DNA of 64,000 nt, from NCBI GenBank assembly GCA_002384855.1, contig DGBP01000010.1, forward strand, positions 2,801 through 66,800. Direction: 5' to 3'. The DNA is from Nocardioidaceae bacterium UBA4001. Its GTDB lineage: Bacteria; Actinomycetota; Actinomycetes; Propionibacteriales; Nocardioidaceae. Each line of letters opens with the position of its first letter. Positions within the stretch are counted from its first letter, which is position 1. The translations under genes were made by a program, and so were the position numbers. Of this stretch, positions 1 through 9,231 are shown piece after piece. The notes under the pieces are model-generated. The model saw only the letters and a program-made list of their open reading frames with translations, did no database searches and was not told where the DNA came from.

Positions 1-131
1 TGGGTGTGCCCGTGCTGAGCGGGCTTCCTGTCGGCCACGCCGAGCACAACCTCGCGTTCCCGCTGGGCGTGCACGCCGTGCTCGACGCTGTCGTGGGGAC
101 CCTCACGCTGCGTGAGCCGGCGCTGCTCTAG
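1..131 (+). CDS. LD-carboxypeptidase (peptidase S66), C-terminal end only
   Basis: The last 42 codons of a gene that begins before the window, ending with TAG at 129-131. The visible residues carry a proline-rich turn, a Gly-Leu-Pro-x-Gly-His segment (PVLSGLPVGH) and an Asn-Leu...Pro-Leu-Gly pair. This is the usual C-terminal signature of S66 (MccF/LdcA-like) serine carboxypeptidases, and the histidine belongs to the Ser-Glu-His triad. These enzymes trim the terminal D-Ala of peptidoglycan tetrapeptides or inactivate microcin C-like compounds. The fragment is too short to choose between the two roles. It converges on the HD-domain gene and overlaps its stop region by 4 nt. Confidence 0.7.
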   Translation, partial: GVPVLSGLPVGHAEHNLAFPLGVHAVLDAVVGTLTLREPALL

Positions 132-742
132 GTGTCCCCGGCGAGCTCCCGCTCCAGGTTGGCCCGTGCGCGTGCCTCCCACTCCCGCGCGGCGTACCGG
201 GTGTGGAACAGCCGGGGCGCGGCGAGGAGCCCTCGCAGGATCTCGGCCCGACCGGCTCGGAAGGTGTCGTCGTCGAGGTGGCGGTACTCCTCCCGGACCC
301 CTGCGACATAGTCCGTGTACCGCTCCGGGTCGGCGGCGAGGATCGCGAGGTCGGCGTCCGAGAGGACCTGGCCGGCGAGGTCGCTCGCCGCGGGCCGGTG
401 CTCGAGCGTGAGGCGGACCAGCCGGGTCACCTCGGCCACCTGCTCGGCGGGCAGGCCGGCCTCGGTCAGGGTGCTCCGGGCGAGCTCGGCTGAGCGCTCC
501 ACGTCGTCCGGCAGGCCGTCGTACACCGCGTCGTGGAACCATCCCGCGAGCACCACCACGTCACGGTCGATGTCGCCCAGGTCGGGCTGTGAGAGCAGTA
601 CGTCGAGGCGCGCGAGCACCTCGGCGAGGTGGCGGGTGTCGTGGTAGTGCCGGCGCGGTGAGGCGTAGGCGGCCAGCAGCCGGTCACGCAGGTCCGTGTC
701 CGACCCGAGTCGCGCGGGCCACCGCCTCCGGAGATCGTCCAC
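128..742 (-). CDS. HD-superfamily metal-dependent phosphohydrolase (COG4339-like)
   Basis: A cytoplasmic protein of 204 residues when started at the GTG at 742. The frame is open further upstream, but that extension is proline/serine-rich junk without family resemblance. Near the N-terminus is HYHDTRHL and about 35 residues later AGWFHDAVYDG. The histidines and the HD dipeptide are the metal ligands expected of this family, whose members look like small HD hydrolases and whose substrate is unknown. The length is typical (about 200). It stands alone and is convergent with the carboxypeptidase tail. Function beyond a probable phosphohydrolase is not established. Confidence 0.75.
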   Translation of the reverse strand: MDDLRRRWPARLGSDTDLRDRLLAAYASPRRHYHDTRHLAEVLARLDVLLSQPDLGDIDRDVVVLAGWFHDAVYDGLPDDVERSAELARSTLTEAGLPAEQVAEVTRLVRLTLEHRPAASDLAGQVLSDADLAILAADPERYTDYVAGVREEYRHLDDDTFRAGRAEILRGLLAAPRLFHTRYAAREWEARARANLERELAGDT

Positions 743-812
743 GGGCCAGAGTCTGGCATCTCGGGCCGAACGGCCCCAGGAGGCGCCCGCCGGGGGAGTC
801 GATGATGGAGGC

Positions 813-983
813 GTGGTCGGGGTCGTCTCGCTGGGTGCCGGCCTGCTCGGCACCGTCCCGGTGAGCGGGTCCGACCTCGCCCTGCTGACCGCGCTGGCCG
901 TCGTACCCGGTCTGCTTGTGGGCCTCGAGCGGCGGCTCACCCGGGGTCGGCGAGGTGTTCACAGCCCGGAAACACCGTCGTAG
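813..983 (+). CDS. Candidate small hydrophobic membrane protein (56 aa)
   Basis: This GTG-initiated frame of 56 codons lies in the otherwise empty 300-base gap between the HD gene and the ACT-GNAT gene. Its third codon positions are nearly all G or C. It encodes two hydrophobic stretches separated by a short polar turn (VSGSD) and followed by a basic segment (GLERRLTRGRRG), as expected for a tiny two-pass membrane protein. A GGGGGAG 11 nt before the GTG could serve as ribosome binding site. I recognise no family. Codon pattern and membrane-like character are the only support, so a chance open frame cannot be excluded. Confidence 0.4.
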   Translation: MVGVVSLGAGLLGTVPVSGSDLALLTALAVVPGLLVGLERRLTRGRRGVHSPETPS

Positions 984-1043
984 CGGACCGGCAAGCCGAC
1001 GTCGCAAGACTCCTGCTGCACCCACCGAGAGAAGGAGTCGACG

Positions 1044-2225
1044 ATGTTGTGGCAGGTACGCACGTTGCTGGAGGACCGCCCCGGGGCGATGGCCGCGCTC
1101 GCGGTCAGCTGTGGGGACCGGGCAGTGAACATCCTGGGGCTGCAGATCTTCCCCGCCGCCGACGGGCGGGTGGTCGACGAGCTGGTCCTGCACACCCCGG
1201 GCGGGTGGACCGCCGAGGACGTCGAGGACATGGTCACCCACGCCGGGGGAGGAGCGCCGACGGTCTTCCCGTGCTCGGCGCACGCGCTCGAGGACCTGCC
1301 GGTGCGCTATGTGCGCGCCGCCCAGGTGGTCACCGAGCGCCCGGACCTGCTCGAGGACCAGCTGTGCCGCCTCCTCGACGCCACGCCGGCCGGGGACCCG
1401 TACGAGGCGGGGGCGCTGCGGCTCGACGACCCGTACGGGCCCGAGGTGGCCCTGGTCCGGCCGGCCGTCGCGTTCAGCGACACCGAGCTGGGCCGGGCGA
1501 CCGAGCTGCGCCGGGTCGCCGCGGTGGCTCTCGGCCTCGACCGTGACCCCGTGCTGGCACCGGTCGGAGTACCGGAGACCGGCACGGCCGACGTCTCCGC
1601 CGAGCCCCTGCTGCGGGCGGGCTCGGTGGCGGATGCGCGCGCGGTCATGGCGATGCACGCCCGCTGCTCGGCCGAGAGCGTGTACCGCCGCTACCACGCA
1701 CCCGTGCCCCACGTGAGCTCGCGGCTCGCACGGGCGGTCCTGGATCCCCAGGGCGGGACCAGCATGGTCGTGACGGTCGGCGCCGAGGTGGTGGCGCTCG
1801 GGATGTTCGCCCCGGCCGCCGGGGGAACGCGCGGGGCGACCGCGGAGCTCGGGCTCCTGGTCGAGGACCGCTGGCACCACCGCGGTCTCGGGAGCCGGTT
1901 GCTGCGCGCGCTCGCGCTCGAGGCGGCCGACCGCGGGTTCGAGACGCTGACCTGCTCGGTGCAGCCCGACAACCAGGCCGTCCTGCCGCTGCTGCGCCGC
2001 TCGGGTCTACGGGTGCACGCCAGCCACGCCGACGGGGTGACGGAGTACGCCATCCCCGTCGCGAAGCTGTCCACCCGGACGCAGGTCCGTCCTCGTCGCG
2101 GCAACCGCCCCTCGATGGGGGAGGTGACCGCGCCGCTCGCCGACCTGCTGCACCAGCGGCGCGAGCTGCGCGAGGTCTACCCGCCGGCCGACTTCATCGA
2201 CCAGGCGGTGCGGGGCGGGGCGTGA
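1044..2225 (+). CDS. ACT-domain/GNAT fusion N-acetyltransferase
   Basis: A 393-residue fusion. Residues about 1-80 form an ACT domain (LLEDRPGAMAALA at the ligand loop, then a beta-strand-rich core). A linker follows, and from about residue 190 a GNAT acetyltransferase with ESVYRRYH near its start and the acetyl-CoA loop in EDRWHHRGLGSRLLRALAL. Actinomycetes have characterised protein lysine acetyltransferases of this design, in which amino acids bind the ACT domain and modulate acetylation of acyl-CoA synthetases. A similar role here is inferred. The ATG is preceded by GAAGGAG with good spacing. The 3' end overlaps helR on the other strand by 32 nt. Confidence 0.8.
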   Translation: MLWQVRTLLEDRPGAMAALAVSCGDRAVNILGLQIFPAADGRVVDELVLHTPGGWTAEDVEDMVTHAGGGAPTVFPCSAHALEDLPVRYVRAAQVVTERPDLLEDQLCRLLDATPAGDPYEAGALRLDDPYGPEVALVRPAVAFSDTELGRATELRRVAAVALGLDRDPVLAPVGVPETGTADVSAEPLLRAGSVADARAVMAMHARCSAESVYRRYHAPVPHVSSRLARAVLDPQGGTSMVVTVGAEVVALGMFAPAAGGTRGATAELGLLVEDRWHHRGLGSRLLRALALEAADRGFETLTCSVQPDNQAVLPLLRRSGLRVHASHADGVTEYAIPVAKLSTRTQVRPRRGNRPSMGEVTAPLADLLHQRRELREVYPPADFIDQAVRGGA

Positions 2226-4320
2226 GCTCCTCGGGCAGGTCGTCGGCGTGGAGCACGACGAGGGAGGTCACCGCCCGGGTCAGGCAGACGTAGAGCCGAC
2301 GGAGCCCGGTGACCCGGTCGGCCTCCCCCGAGACGAGGGCGGCCGGCTCGAGCAGCACGACGTGGTCGAACTCCAGTCCCTTGGCCAGCGAGGCGGGGAC
2401 CACGTCGACCGCGGCGTCGAACTCCGTCGAGCTCTCCGCCTCGACCTCCGGGGGCACCTCACCCAGCATCGCGGCCTCGATCCCGGCCGCTCGGAGCGCC
2501 GCCGCGACGTCGCCGGCCAGGGCGTCCGGCGTGACCAGGCCGACCGAGCCGACCCGCTCCCGGGTACGACGGGCCGCCTCGACCGAGGCACCGACGACGT
2601 CGCCGACCCGGAGCACCTCGAGCTCCCCGCGCGATCGTCGTGCCGATGTGGGCGGGGCGAGATCGGGCGCGATCACCGGGAGGAGGCGGGCGGCGTACTC
2701 GATCACCTCGCCGGGGACCCGGAAGCCGCGGGTGAGCTGCTCGACGTGCGCCGCCGGCTTGCCGAGGTGCACCAGCGCCTCGTCCCAGGACGCGGCCGCC
2801 CACGGGGTGGTGGCCTGCGCCAGGTCGCCGAGGACGGTCGCGGACCCGGTGGTGCAGCGACGGCCCACGGCGCGGAGCATCATCGGTGAGAGGTCCTGGG
2901 CCTCGTCGGCGACCACGTGGCCGAGGCTGGGCGTACGCGCGACGAGGTCGGCCGCCTCGTCCACGAGCACCGCGTCCGCCACCGACCACCGTGCCGACGC
3001 CGGGCCCTTGGGCGACCGAGCCCAGCGCAGGAGGGCCTGCTCCTCCTCGGTCAGCAGCCCGGCGGCCTGCTCGGCGAGGAAGTCGGCGTCGCCGAGGAGG
3101 CGCAGCACGAGCCGGACCGGGTCGACGGCCGGCCACAGCAGCTCGGCGTACTGCTTGACCGGGCGGCTGCGGGCCACGGCGTCCTGCACCCGGTCGTCGG
3201 GAGAGTCGCCGGCGAGCTCCATCTTCACGAGTACGGCGTGCGCGAGCCGTTGCGGGAGCATGGCGCGGGCGGCGCCGTACCGCACCCCGCGCTCGCGCAG
3301 GCCGGCGACGATCTCGACCGCCTCGTAGGAGGGGATCCGCCAGCGCCGTGAGCCGCGCGGGACCACGAGCCCCTCGTCGGGGACCCGCAGCTGCGACCAG
3401 AGCGCGCGGTGCAGCAGCTCCGCCATCCGGGCGTCGCCCTTGAGGGTCGCGACGTCGGCCGGGTCCTCACCCCGCAGCGCGGCGCGTCCGTGGAGCGAGG
3501 TGAGGGTCCTGGCGACCAGGTCCTCGATCGTGGTCTGCCGTGCGTCGATCTCGCCGAGCGCGGGCAGGACGTCGCCGATGTAGCGCAGGAACGACGCGTT
3601 CGGCCCCACCACCATGACGCCCTGGCGGTGCAGCTGGTCGCGGTGGGAGTAGAGGAGGTACGCCGCGCGGTGCAGCCCGACCGCGGTCTTGCCCGTCCCG
3701 GGGGCGCCCTGCACGAGCACCGAGCGGGCCAGGTCGGTCCGCACGATCACGTCCTGCTCCGGCTGGATCGTCGCCACGATGTCGCGCATCGGACCGACGC
3801 GGGGCCGCTCGATCTCGCTCTCGAGGATCTCGCTGTGCTCGCCGTCGACGCCGTCGAGCAGGCGCTCGTCCTCCAAGGCGGTCATCTCGCCGTGGTGGAA
3901 CCCGAACCTCCGGCGCAGCCGCACGCCCATCGGCTCGGCCCGGCTCGCCCGGTAGAAGGGGGTGCTGATGCCGGCGCGCCAGTCGACGACCATCGGGTCG
4001 CCGTCCTCGTCGGTGACGTGGCGGCGGCCGATGTGGAACGACTCGCCGCGCGCGTCGGCGTGTGCCTCGTCGTAGTCGAGCCTGCCGAAGAACAGCGGGA
4101 CCGTCGGGTCGTCCTCGAGGGCCTTCATCCGGCGGTAGATGGTCGACTCCAGGATCTCCTGGCTGATCCGGTCGCCGGCCGCTGCGGTGTCGAGACCCGC
4201 GGTGCGTTCGCGCATCCGGGCGAGGGCTGCGCGCGAGTGTGCGAGGTGGTCGCGCTCGGCGGCGAGCGGGTCGGGTCGGTCGGGGTCCGGGTCCGGGTCG
4301 GGGTGGTCGGGGGTGGGCAC
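2194..4320 (-). CDS. helR: RNA polymerase recycling motor ATPase, HelD/HelR family
   Basis: A 708-residue UvrD/Rep-like superfamily 1 ATPase. The N-terminal arm (ERDHLAHSRAALARMRERT, about 22-41) and the FFGRLDYDE...FHIGRRHV block are typical of HelD/HelR proteins, which pry RNA polymerase off DNA and can protect it from rifamycins. Walker A is GAPGTGKT at about 205-212, and the end carries the helicase-like LRRLYVCLTRA motif VI. The GTG start has GGAGGT 6 nt upstream. Residues 5-18 are a Pro-Asp repeat. HelR versus HelD cannot be settled without a tree. A confirmed HelR would predict some rifamycin tolerance. Confidence 0.85.
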   Translation of the reverse strand: MPTPDHPDPDPDPDRPDPLAAERDHLAHSRAALARMRERTAGLDTAAAGDRISQEILESTIYRRMKALEDDPTVPLFFGRLDYDEAHADARGESFHIGRRHVTDEDGDPMVVDWRAGISTPFYRASRAEPMGVRLRRRFGFHHGEMTALEDERLLDGVDGEHSEILESEIERPRVGPMRDIVATIQPEQDVIVRTDLARSVLVQGAPGTGKTAVGLHRAAYLLYSHRDQLHRQGVMVVGPNASFLRYIGDVLPALGEIDARQTTIEDLVARTLTSLHGRAALRGEDPADVATLKGDARMAELLHRALWSQLRVPDEGLVVPRGSRRWRIPSYEAVEIVAGLRERGVRYGAARAMLPQRLAHAVLVKMELAGDSPDDRVQDAVARSRPVKQYAELLWPAVDPVRLVLRLLGDADFLAEQAAGLLTEEEQALLRWARSPKGPASARWSVADAVLVDEAADLVARTPSLGHVVADEAQDLSPMMLRAVGRRCTTGSATVLGDLAQATTPWAAASWDEALVHLGKPAAHVEQLTRGFRVPGEVIEYAARLLPVIAPDLAPPTSARRSRGELEVLRVGDVVGASVEAARRTRERVGSVGLVTPDALAGDVAAALRAAGIEAAMLGEVPPEVEAESSTEFDAAVDVVPASLAKGLEFDHVVLLEPAALVSGEADRVTGLRRLYVCLTRAVTSLVVLHADDLPEELTPRPAPPGR

Positions 4321-4427
4321 GGCGAGACCTCCGCGGGGCGGTCGTGGGGTGGGTGGGGCCCGACGACGTTACCCGGGTCCGACGTACGGCGCGACCGGAT
4401 TTCGCCGGGGCATGACCGGTTCGGCCC

Positions 4428-6074
4428 TCAGGCCTCGGCGGCGAGGTCGTCGGCGTCCATGATCCGGTAGGCGTACCCCTGCTCGGCGAGGAACCGCTGC
4501 CGGTGCTGGGCGAAGTCGGCGTCGACGGTGTCGCGGGCGACGATCGCGTAGAAGCGCGCCGACCGGCCGTCCTTCTTGGGGCGCAGCAGCCGGCCGAGGC
4601 GCTGGGCCTCCTCCTGCCGGGACCCGAACGAGCCCGACACCTGGATGGCGACGGCCGCGGAGGGCAGGTCGATGGAGAAGTTCGCGACCTTCGAGACCAC
4701 CAGCAGGTCGATCTCGCCGGCCCGGAAGGCGTTGAACAGCCGCTCTCGCTCGGCCACCTTCGTCTCGCCCTTGATGACCGGGGCCCCGAGGCGCTCGGCG
4801 ATCTCGTCGAGCTGGTCGATGTACTGCCCGATCACGAGCGTCGGCTCGCCCTTGTGCTTGGTGACCAGCTGCTCGACCACCTCGGTCTTCACGTGCGTGC
4901 ACGAGGCCATCCGGTAGCGCTCGTCCGGCTCTGCCGTGGCGTAGGCGAACCGCTGGCCCTCGGGCAGGGTCACCCGCACCTCGACGCAGTCGGCCGGGGC
5001 GATCCAGCCCTGGGACTCGATGTCCTTCCAGGGGGCGTCGTACCGCTTCGGGCCGATCAGCGAGAACACGTCGCCCTCGCGACCGTCCTCGCGCACGAGC
5101 GTCGCGGTCAGCCCGAGGCGTCGGCGGGCCTGGAGGTCGGCGGTCATCCGGAAGATCGGGGCCGGCAGCAGGTGGACCTCGTCGTAGATGACCAGGCCCC
5201 AGTCCTTGGCGTCGAACAGCTCGAGGTGGGCGTAGACGCCCTTCCGGCGGGTGGTCATCACCTGGTAGGTGGCGATCGTGACCGGGCGGATCTCCTTCTT
5301 GGTGCCGGAGTACTCCCCGATCTCGTCCTCGGTCAGCGAGGTCCGCCGAAGCAGCTCCTCCTTCCACTGCCGGGCCGAGACGGTGTTCGTGACGAGGATC
5401 AGCGTCGTCGCCTCGGCGTGCGCCATCGCCGCCGCACCGACGATCGTCTTGCCGGCGCCGCAGGGGAGTACGACGACGCCGGACCCCCCGTGCCAGAACG
5501 ACTCGGCGGCATCGTGCTGGTAGGACCGCAGCTGCCACCCGTCCTCGCTGAGGTCGATCGCATGGGCCTCGCCGTCGACGTACCCGGCGAAGTCCTCGGC
5601 GGGCCAGCCGAGCTTGAGGAGCGCCTGCTTGAGGTTGCCGCGCTCCGAGGGGTGGACCGCGACCGTGGCCTCGTCGACGCGCTCGCCCAGCATCGGCTTG
5701 ACCTTCTTGGCGCGCAGCACCTCCTCGAGCACCGGACGGTCGGTCGAGACGAGCACCAGGCCGTGGGAGGGGTGCTTCTCCAGGCGCAGCCTGCCGTAGC
5801 GGGCCATGGTCTCGGCGATGTCGACGAGCAGCGCGTGGGGCACGGAGTAGCGGGAGTAGGCCAGCAGCGTGTCGATGACCTGCTCGGCGTCGTGGCCGGC
5901 CGCGCGGGCGTTCCACAGCCCCAGCGGGGTGAGCCGGTAGGTGTGGACGTGCTCGGGGGAGCGCTCGAGCTCGGCGAACGGCGCGATCGCCTTGCGGCAG
6001 TCCTGCGCGCGCGCATGGTCGATCTCGAGGAGGAGGGTCTTGTCGGACTGGACGATCAGCGGCCCGTCGTTCAT
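4428..6074 (-). CDS. DNA repair helicase XPB
   Basis: A 548-residue superfamily 2 helicase of the bacterial XPB type, a 3'-5' DNA translocase associated with nucleotide excision repair. Walker A PCGAGKT lies at about 204-210, the DEVH box at 298-301, the XPB-specific RED motif in LTATLVRED at about 322-330, and motif VI QRLGRLLRPKKDG near 500. The N-terminal 180 residues form the damage-recognition-like region. The ATG at 6074 overlaps the stop of the upstream CGNR gene (ATGA), so the two are translationally coupled. The frame is open farther upstream but reads antisense-like residues there. Confidence 0.95.
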   Translation of the reverse strand: MNDGPLIVQSDKTLLLEIDHARAQDCRKAIAPFAELERSPEHVHTYRLTPLGLWNARAAGHDAEQVIDTLLAYSRYSVPHALLVDIAETMARYGRLRLEKHPSHGLVLVSTDRPVLEEVLRAKKVKPMLGERVDEATVAVHPSERGNLKQALLKLGWPAEDFAGYVDGEAHAIDLSEDGWQLRSYQHDAAESFWHGGSGVVVLPCGAGKTIVGAAAMAHAEATTLILVTNTVSARQWKEELLRRTSLTEDEIGEYSGTKKEIRPVTIATYQVMTTRRKGVYAHLELFDAKDWGLVIYDEVHLLPAPIFRMTADLQARRRLGLTATLVREDGREGDVFSLIGPKRYDAPWKDIESQGWIAPADCVEVRVTLPEGQRFAYATAEPDERYRMASCTHVKTEVVEQLVTKHKGEPTLVIGQYIDQLDEIAERLGAPVIKGETKVAERERLFNAFRAGEIDLLVVSKVANFSIDLPSAAVAIQVSGSFGSRQEEAQRLGRLLRPKKDGRSARFYAIVARDTVDADFAQHRQRFLAEQGYAYRIMDADDLAAEA

Positions 6075-6607
6075 CGGCTGCCTCCCGCGGCGACGGCCTT
6101 CTGGCGGGCGCGGTAGGCCGCGACGTTGGCGCGCGAGGAGCAGCGGTCGGAGCAGTAGCGCCGGGACTGGTTCGGGGAGGTGTCGACGAAGACCGCCGCG
6201 CACGGGCTCGCGTCGCACACCCCGAGCCGGGTGGCCCCGAGGTCGCAGACCAGGGTCGAGAGGCCCATCAGCGACTCGGCGACGAGCAGCTCGGCCACCG
6301 AGGAGGTGCGGTCGGCGACGTGCATGTGCCAGTTCCCGGGCTCGTGACCGGCGATGTACGGCGTCACCGGGTGCTTGGCGAGCAGGTCGTTGAGCAGGCC
6401 GACGACCGCCTGCTCGTCTCGCTCGCTCGAGGCCTCGAACACCGGCCGCAGCTCGCGCTGGAAGCGGCGCAGGGCCGTGGCGTCGCGCTCGACGATCTTG
6501 TCGTGCAGCCAGCGGCGGTCGGCCAGGAGGCCGCGCAGCGCGTCGGCGTCCTCGATGTCGGCGTTGACCAGCTCGGCAGAGCGTTCGGCGTAACGAACAA
6601 AGTCCAT
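6071..6607 (-). CDS. CGNR-type zinc-finger (ABATE domain) regulator
   Basis: A 178-residue protein. Residues 1-120 resemble the ABATE domain, a helical region predicted to sense stress or a ligand. The C-terminus carries a treble-clef-like zinc site with CDASPCAAVF and RRYCSDRCSSRANVAAYRAR. The family hallmark CGNR is CSSR here, but all four cysteines are kept. Such proteins are thought to be DNA-binding stress regulators. It is the first gene of a two-gene unit with XPB, with a 4-nt overlap. The pairing hints at control of, or response to, DNA damage, which is inference. Confidence 0.8.
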   Translation of the reverse strand: MDFVRYAERSAELVNADIEDADALRGLLADRRWLHDKIVERDATALRRFQRELRPVFEASSERDEQAVVGLLNDLLAKHPVTPYIAGHEPGNWHMHVADRTSSVAELLVAESLMGLSTLVCDLGATRLGVCDASPCAAVFVDTSPNQSRRYCSDRCSSRANVAAYRARQKAVAAGGSR

Positions 6608-6707
6608 CTTTGCAGGTTACCGGCACGGTGCAAGACGGGCTGCCGGTAAGGGGCTCCCGTCCGGCTCGCCCGTCCGCCCGGCCCGCCCGTCCGGTGCGCC
6701 GAGGCTG

Positions 6708-9089
6708 CTAGCTCGCCGGGGCGACCCGGGTGATGCGGTGCACGGCGAAGGAGCGTACGTCGTCGGCGCGGTGGTCGAACGCCGCCAGCCATCCGGCCTC
6801 CACCCGCACCGGGTCGACCACGCGCTCGACACTCGAGCCATGGTTGTCGACGTAGCTGATCCACACCGTGGACCTCGCCTCCACCGCCTCGCGCAGCGCA
6901 GCGAGGGTGGCCGTGGGGGTGCCTCCAGCGACGCCGGTCGTCCCTGCCGTGGGTCGGCTCGCGACGGCCCGGTCCCCGGCCCGGACGGCCCCGACGGTCG
7001 CGGCGACGCGGGCGGTCAACCGGGCGGCGTCGAGCTCCGCCACGCCCGGGCGCTGACGGGGTCGCCGGGCCCGGTGCGAGTCCTTGCGGGCCAGTCGCAC
7101 GGTGCCGTCGGGGGCCTCGACGACCGGCGCCAGCCCGAGCTCACGCAGCCGGGGCAGGAGCACGTCGACGGGCACGTCGCTCACGACCACGGTAGGCGCG
7201 ATCTGCCGCAGCCGCAGGCCCGTGGCCCTCGGGCTGTGGCACAGCTCGGCCAGGGCCGACTCGTCGTCGCTGCGCAGGAAGGACGAGGCGGCGCCGACCC
7301 GGACCGTCCCGAAACGGCGGGCGACGTCGTCGACGAGGTAGACCAACGGCTGGGGGACCGGCGTGCGGGAGGAGGCTGCGAGGAAGCCGTGCACCTCGGC
7401 CGAGGACCAGCCGGAGTCGAAGGCGCGGCGTACCGACGTGCCCGTGAACCGGTAGACGGTCGCGCCGCCCCGGGACTCGATGTCGGCCATCATCGCCAGC
7501 TTGTGGGCCAGGTCGTGCTCGAGCGGCCCCGGTGCCACCGCCGTCAGGTCGGCCTGGATCAGGATGTGGTCCACGGGCTCGGGGAGCAGGGGCGCCAGCG
7601 CCGAGGCGGCGACCCGGCGCGGGTCCGCGCCCTCGAGCAGCACCCGTCCGTGCGTGGACAGGCCGCCGAGCGCGACGACACCGAGCAGGGCCGCCTCCTC
7701 GGTCGTCCACGCCACTGCCTCGGCCCGCTGGGGGGGCCGGCGGGGGACGAGCCACCGTACCCGGTCGACCAGTGACGGCACCCCCGTGGCCGCGGCGAGC
7801 ACCTCGCCGGGCGGCAGCTCCGCCAGCGCGCGCAGCGCCGTACGCCGGGTCTCCGCGACCCAGCCACGCTCGAGGTCGGCCACCAGGGCGTTGACGGTCC
7901 GGCGGCTCTCGTCACGGGTGCCGACCAGGCCCATCAGCCGCGGGCTCTCGAGCCAGGCGGTGGCGAGGGTCGCCCACCGCTCAGCGGTGGTGCCGCTGCT
8001 CCACACGTCGAACGTGTCGGTCGGGAGCCATGCCGCGTCGTGCTCCTCGGTCTCGCCGACCGCGAGCAGTCCCGCAGCCGCGGCCACCTCGACGTGCAGC
8101 GCGGCCGCCCGCTCGTCGACGTGCAGCAGCTCGGCGGTGGCACGAAGGTCTCGGACACCGAGCCCGCCGGTGCGCAGCGCCGATGGGGGATGGGAGCCCC
8201 AGTGGTCGAGCAGCAGGTCCACGTGCCGGACCAGGTCGAAGGCCGCACCCGCCGCGGCGCGGTCCACCAGGGACGGGTCGCGGCCGGACGTGGCCAGGGC
8301 GGGCGGCTCGTCGACCCGCCGGCGGGTGGTCAGGCCCCCGCGCAGGCAGATGCCGACCTCGCGGGGCACGACGACGTGCGTGCGGTCCCGGGTGATGACC
8401 AGGCCCCGGGCGAGGAGCTGGTCGACCGGGCTCTCCGCGCTCGCTCTGGTCACCGTGCGCTCGGCCGACTCCACCGTGCCCGGGACGCCGTCGCGCTCGA
8501 GGTGGTCGAGGATCGCCCGTGCCCGCTCGTCGAGCTCGGCCACGAGGGCCTCGACCGCCTCCCGGTCGGTGAGGTGACGGGTGATCGCCTCGATGTCGCT
8601 GTGCCGGTCGCCGGTCACCTCGAGTCCGAGGTCCCGGGCGAGGCCGGCGACGCGGGCGGGTCCGTAGGCGGTGAGCAGCTGCTCGGCCCCCGGCCCGAGT
8701 CCGCTGACCGTCGTACCGACCACGTCGGCGACCACGCTCACCGACCGGAGATCGTCGCGGCTGCCCCACACGAGCGCCAGCGCGTGCAGCGCGTCGACGG
8801 CGCGCCCGACCGCGTCCGGGTCCGCGTGGAGGTGGGCGCGCAGGTCCGCGAGCGAGCAGCGGCCACCGAGGGCCACCACCGCGTCGAGGACCGCGAGGGA
8901 GAGCACATCGAGCTGGTCGACGGCACGCAGCACCGACGCGCGGGTGCTCGCACGTGACGCGAGCTGCGTGGAGTCCTGCGGCGCGGGCGCGGACAGGTCC
9001 GGGCGGGCGGAGAGCAGGCGCGCGAGCTCGTCGTCCGACCAGGCGCGGAACTGGTCGGCCAGGGTGCGCGGTGCGCTGCTCTCGGCCAT
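6708..9089 (-). CDS. Helicase-associated domain protein with C-terminal WYL-like domain
   Basis: A large protein of 793 residues found beside XPB in many actinomycetes. It has no Walker motifs. It is built of repeated winged-helix-like segments (for example DELARLLSARPDL near the N-terminus). The C-terminal 60 residues (WISYVDNHGSS...VDPVRVEAGWLAAFD...FAVHRI) look like a WYL ligand- or nucleic-acid-sensing domain. The start chosen, ATG 9089, gives MAESSAPRTLADQFRAW. A GTG-type extension of 16 residues upstream is less likely. It is probably a DNA-bound partner or regulator of the helicase module. The molecular role is unproven. Confidence 0.8.
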   Translation of the reverse strand: MAESSAPRTLADQFRAWSDDELARLLSARPDLSAPAPQDSTQLASRASTRASVLRAVDQLDVLSLAVLDAVVALGGRCSLADLRAHLHADPDAVGRAVDALHALALVWGSRDDLRSVSVVADVVGTTVSGLGPGAEQLLTAYGPARVAGLARDLGLEVTGDRHSDIEAITRHLTDREAVEALVAELDERARAILDHLERDGVPGTVESAERTVTRASAESPVDQLLARGLVITRDRTHVVVPREVGICLRGGLTTRRRVDEPPALATSGRDPSLVDRAAAGAAFDLVRHVDLLLDHWGSHPPSALRTGGLGVRDLRATAELLHVDERAAALHVEVAAAAGLLAVGETEEHDAAWLPTDTFDVWSSGTTAERWATLATAWLESPRLMGLVGTRDESRRTVNALVADLERGWVAETRRTALRALAELPPGEVLAAATGVPSLVDRVRWLVPRRPPQRAEAVAWTTEEAALLGVVALGGLSTHGRVLLEGADPRRVAASALAPLLPEPVDHILIQADLTAVAPGPLEHDLAHKLAMMADIESRGGATVYRFTGTSVRRAFDSGWSSAEVHGFLAASSRTPVPQPLVYLVDDVARRFGTVRVGAASSFLRSDDESALAELCHSPRATGLRLRQIAPTVVVSDVPVDVLLPRLRELGLAPVVEAPDGTVRLARKDSHRARRPRQRPGVAELDAARLTARVAATVGAVRAGDRAVASRPTAGTTGVAGGTPTATLAALREAVEARSTVWISYVDNHGSSVERVVDPVRVEAGWLAAFDHRADDVRSFAVHRITRVAPAS

Positions 9090-9231
9090 CCGCTCCACGG
9101 TACTCGGGCGGCCCGGAGGGGATGCGTGCCGCGTCACGTTCGCCGCCGCACCAGCATGTCTCCCCCTCCACGCACACGAGTCCGCTGTCGCAGCACGGCG
9201 AGGTCTGCCTGGGCGCCGAAGGCGTGCTGCC

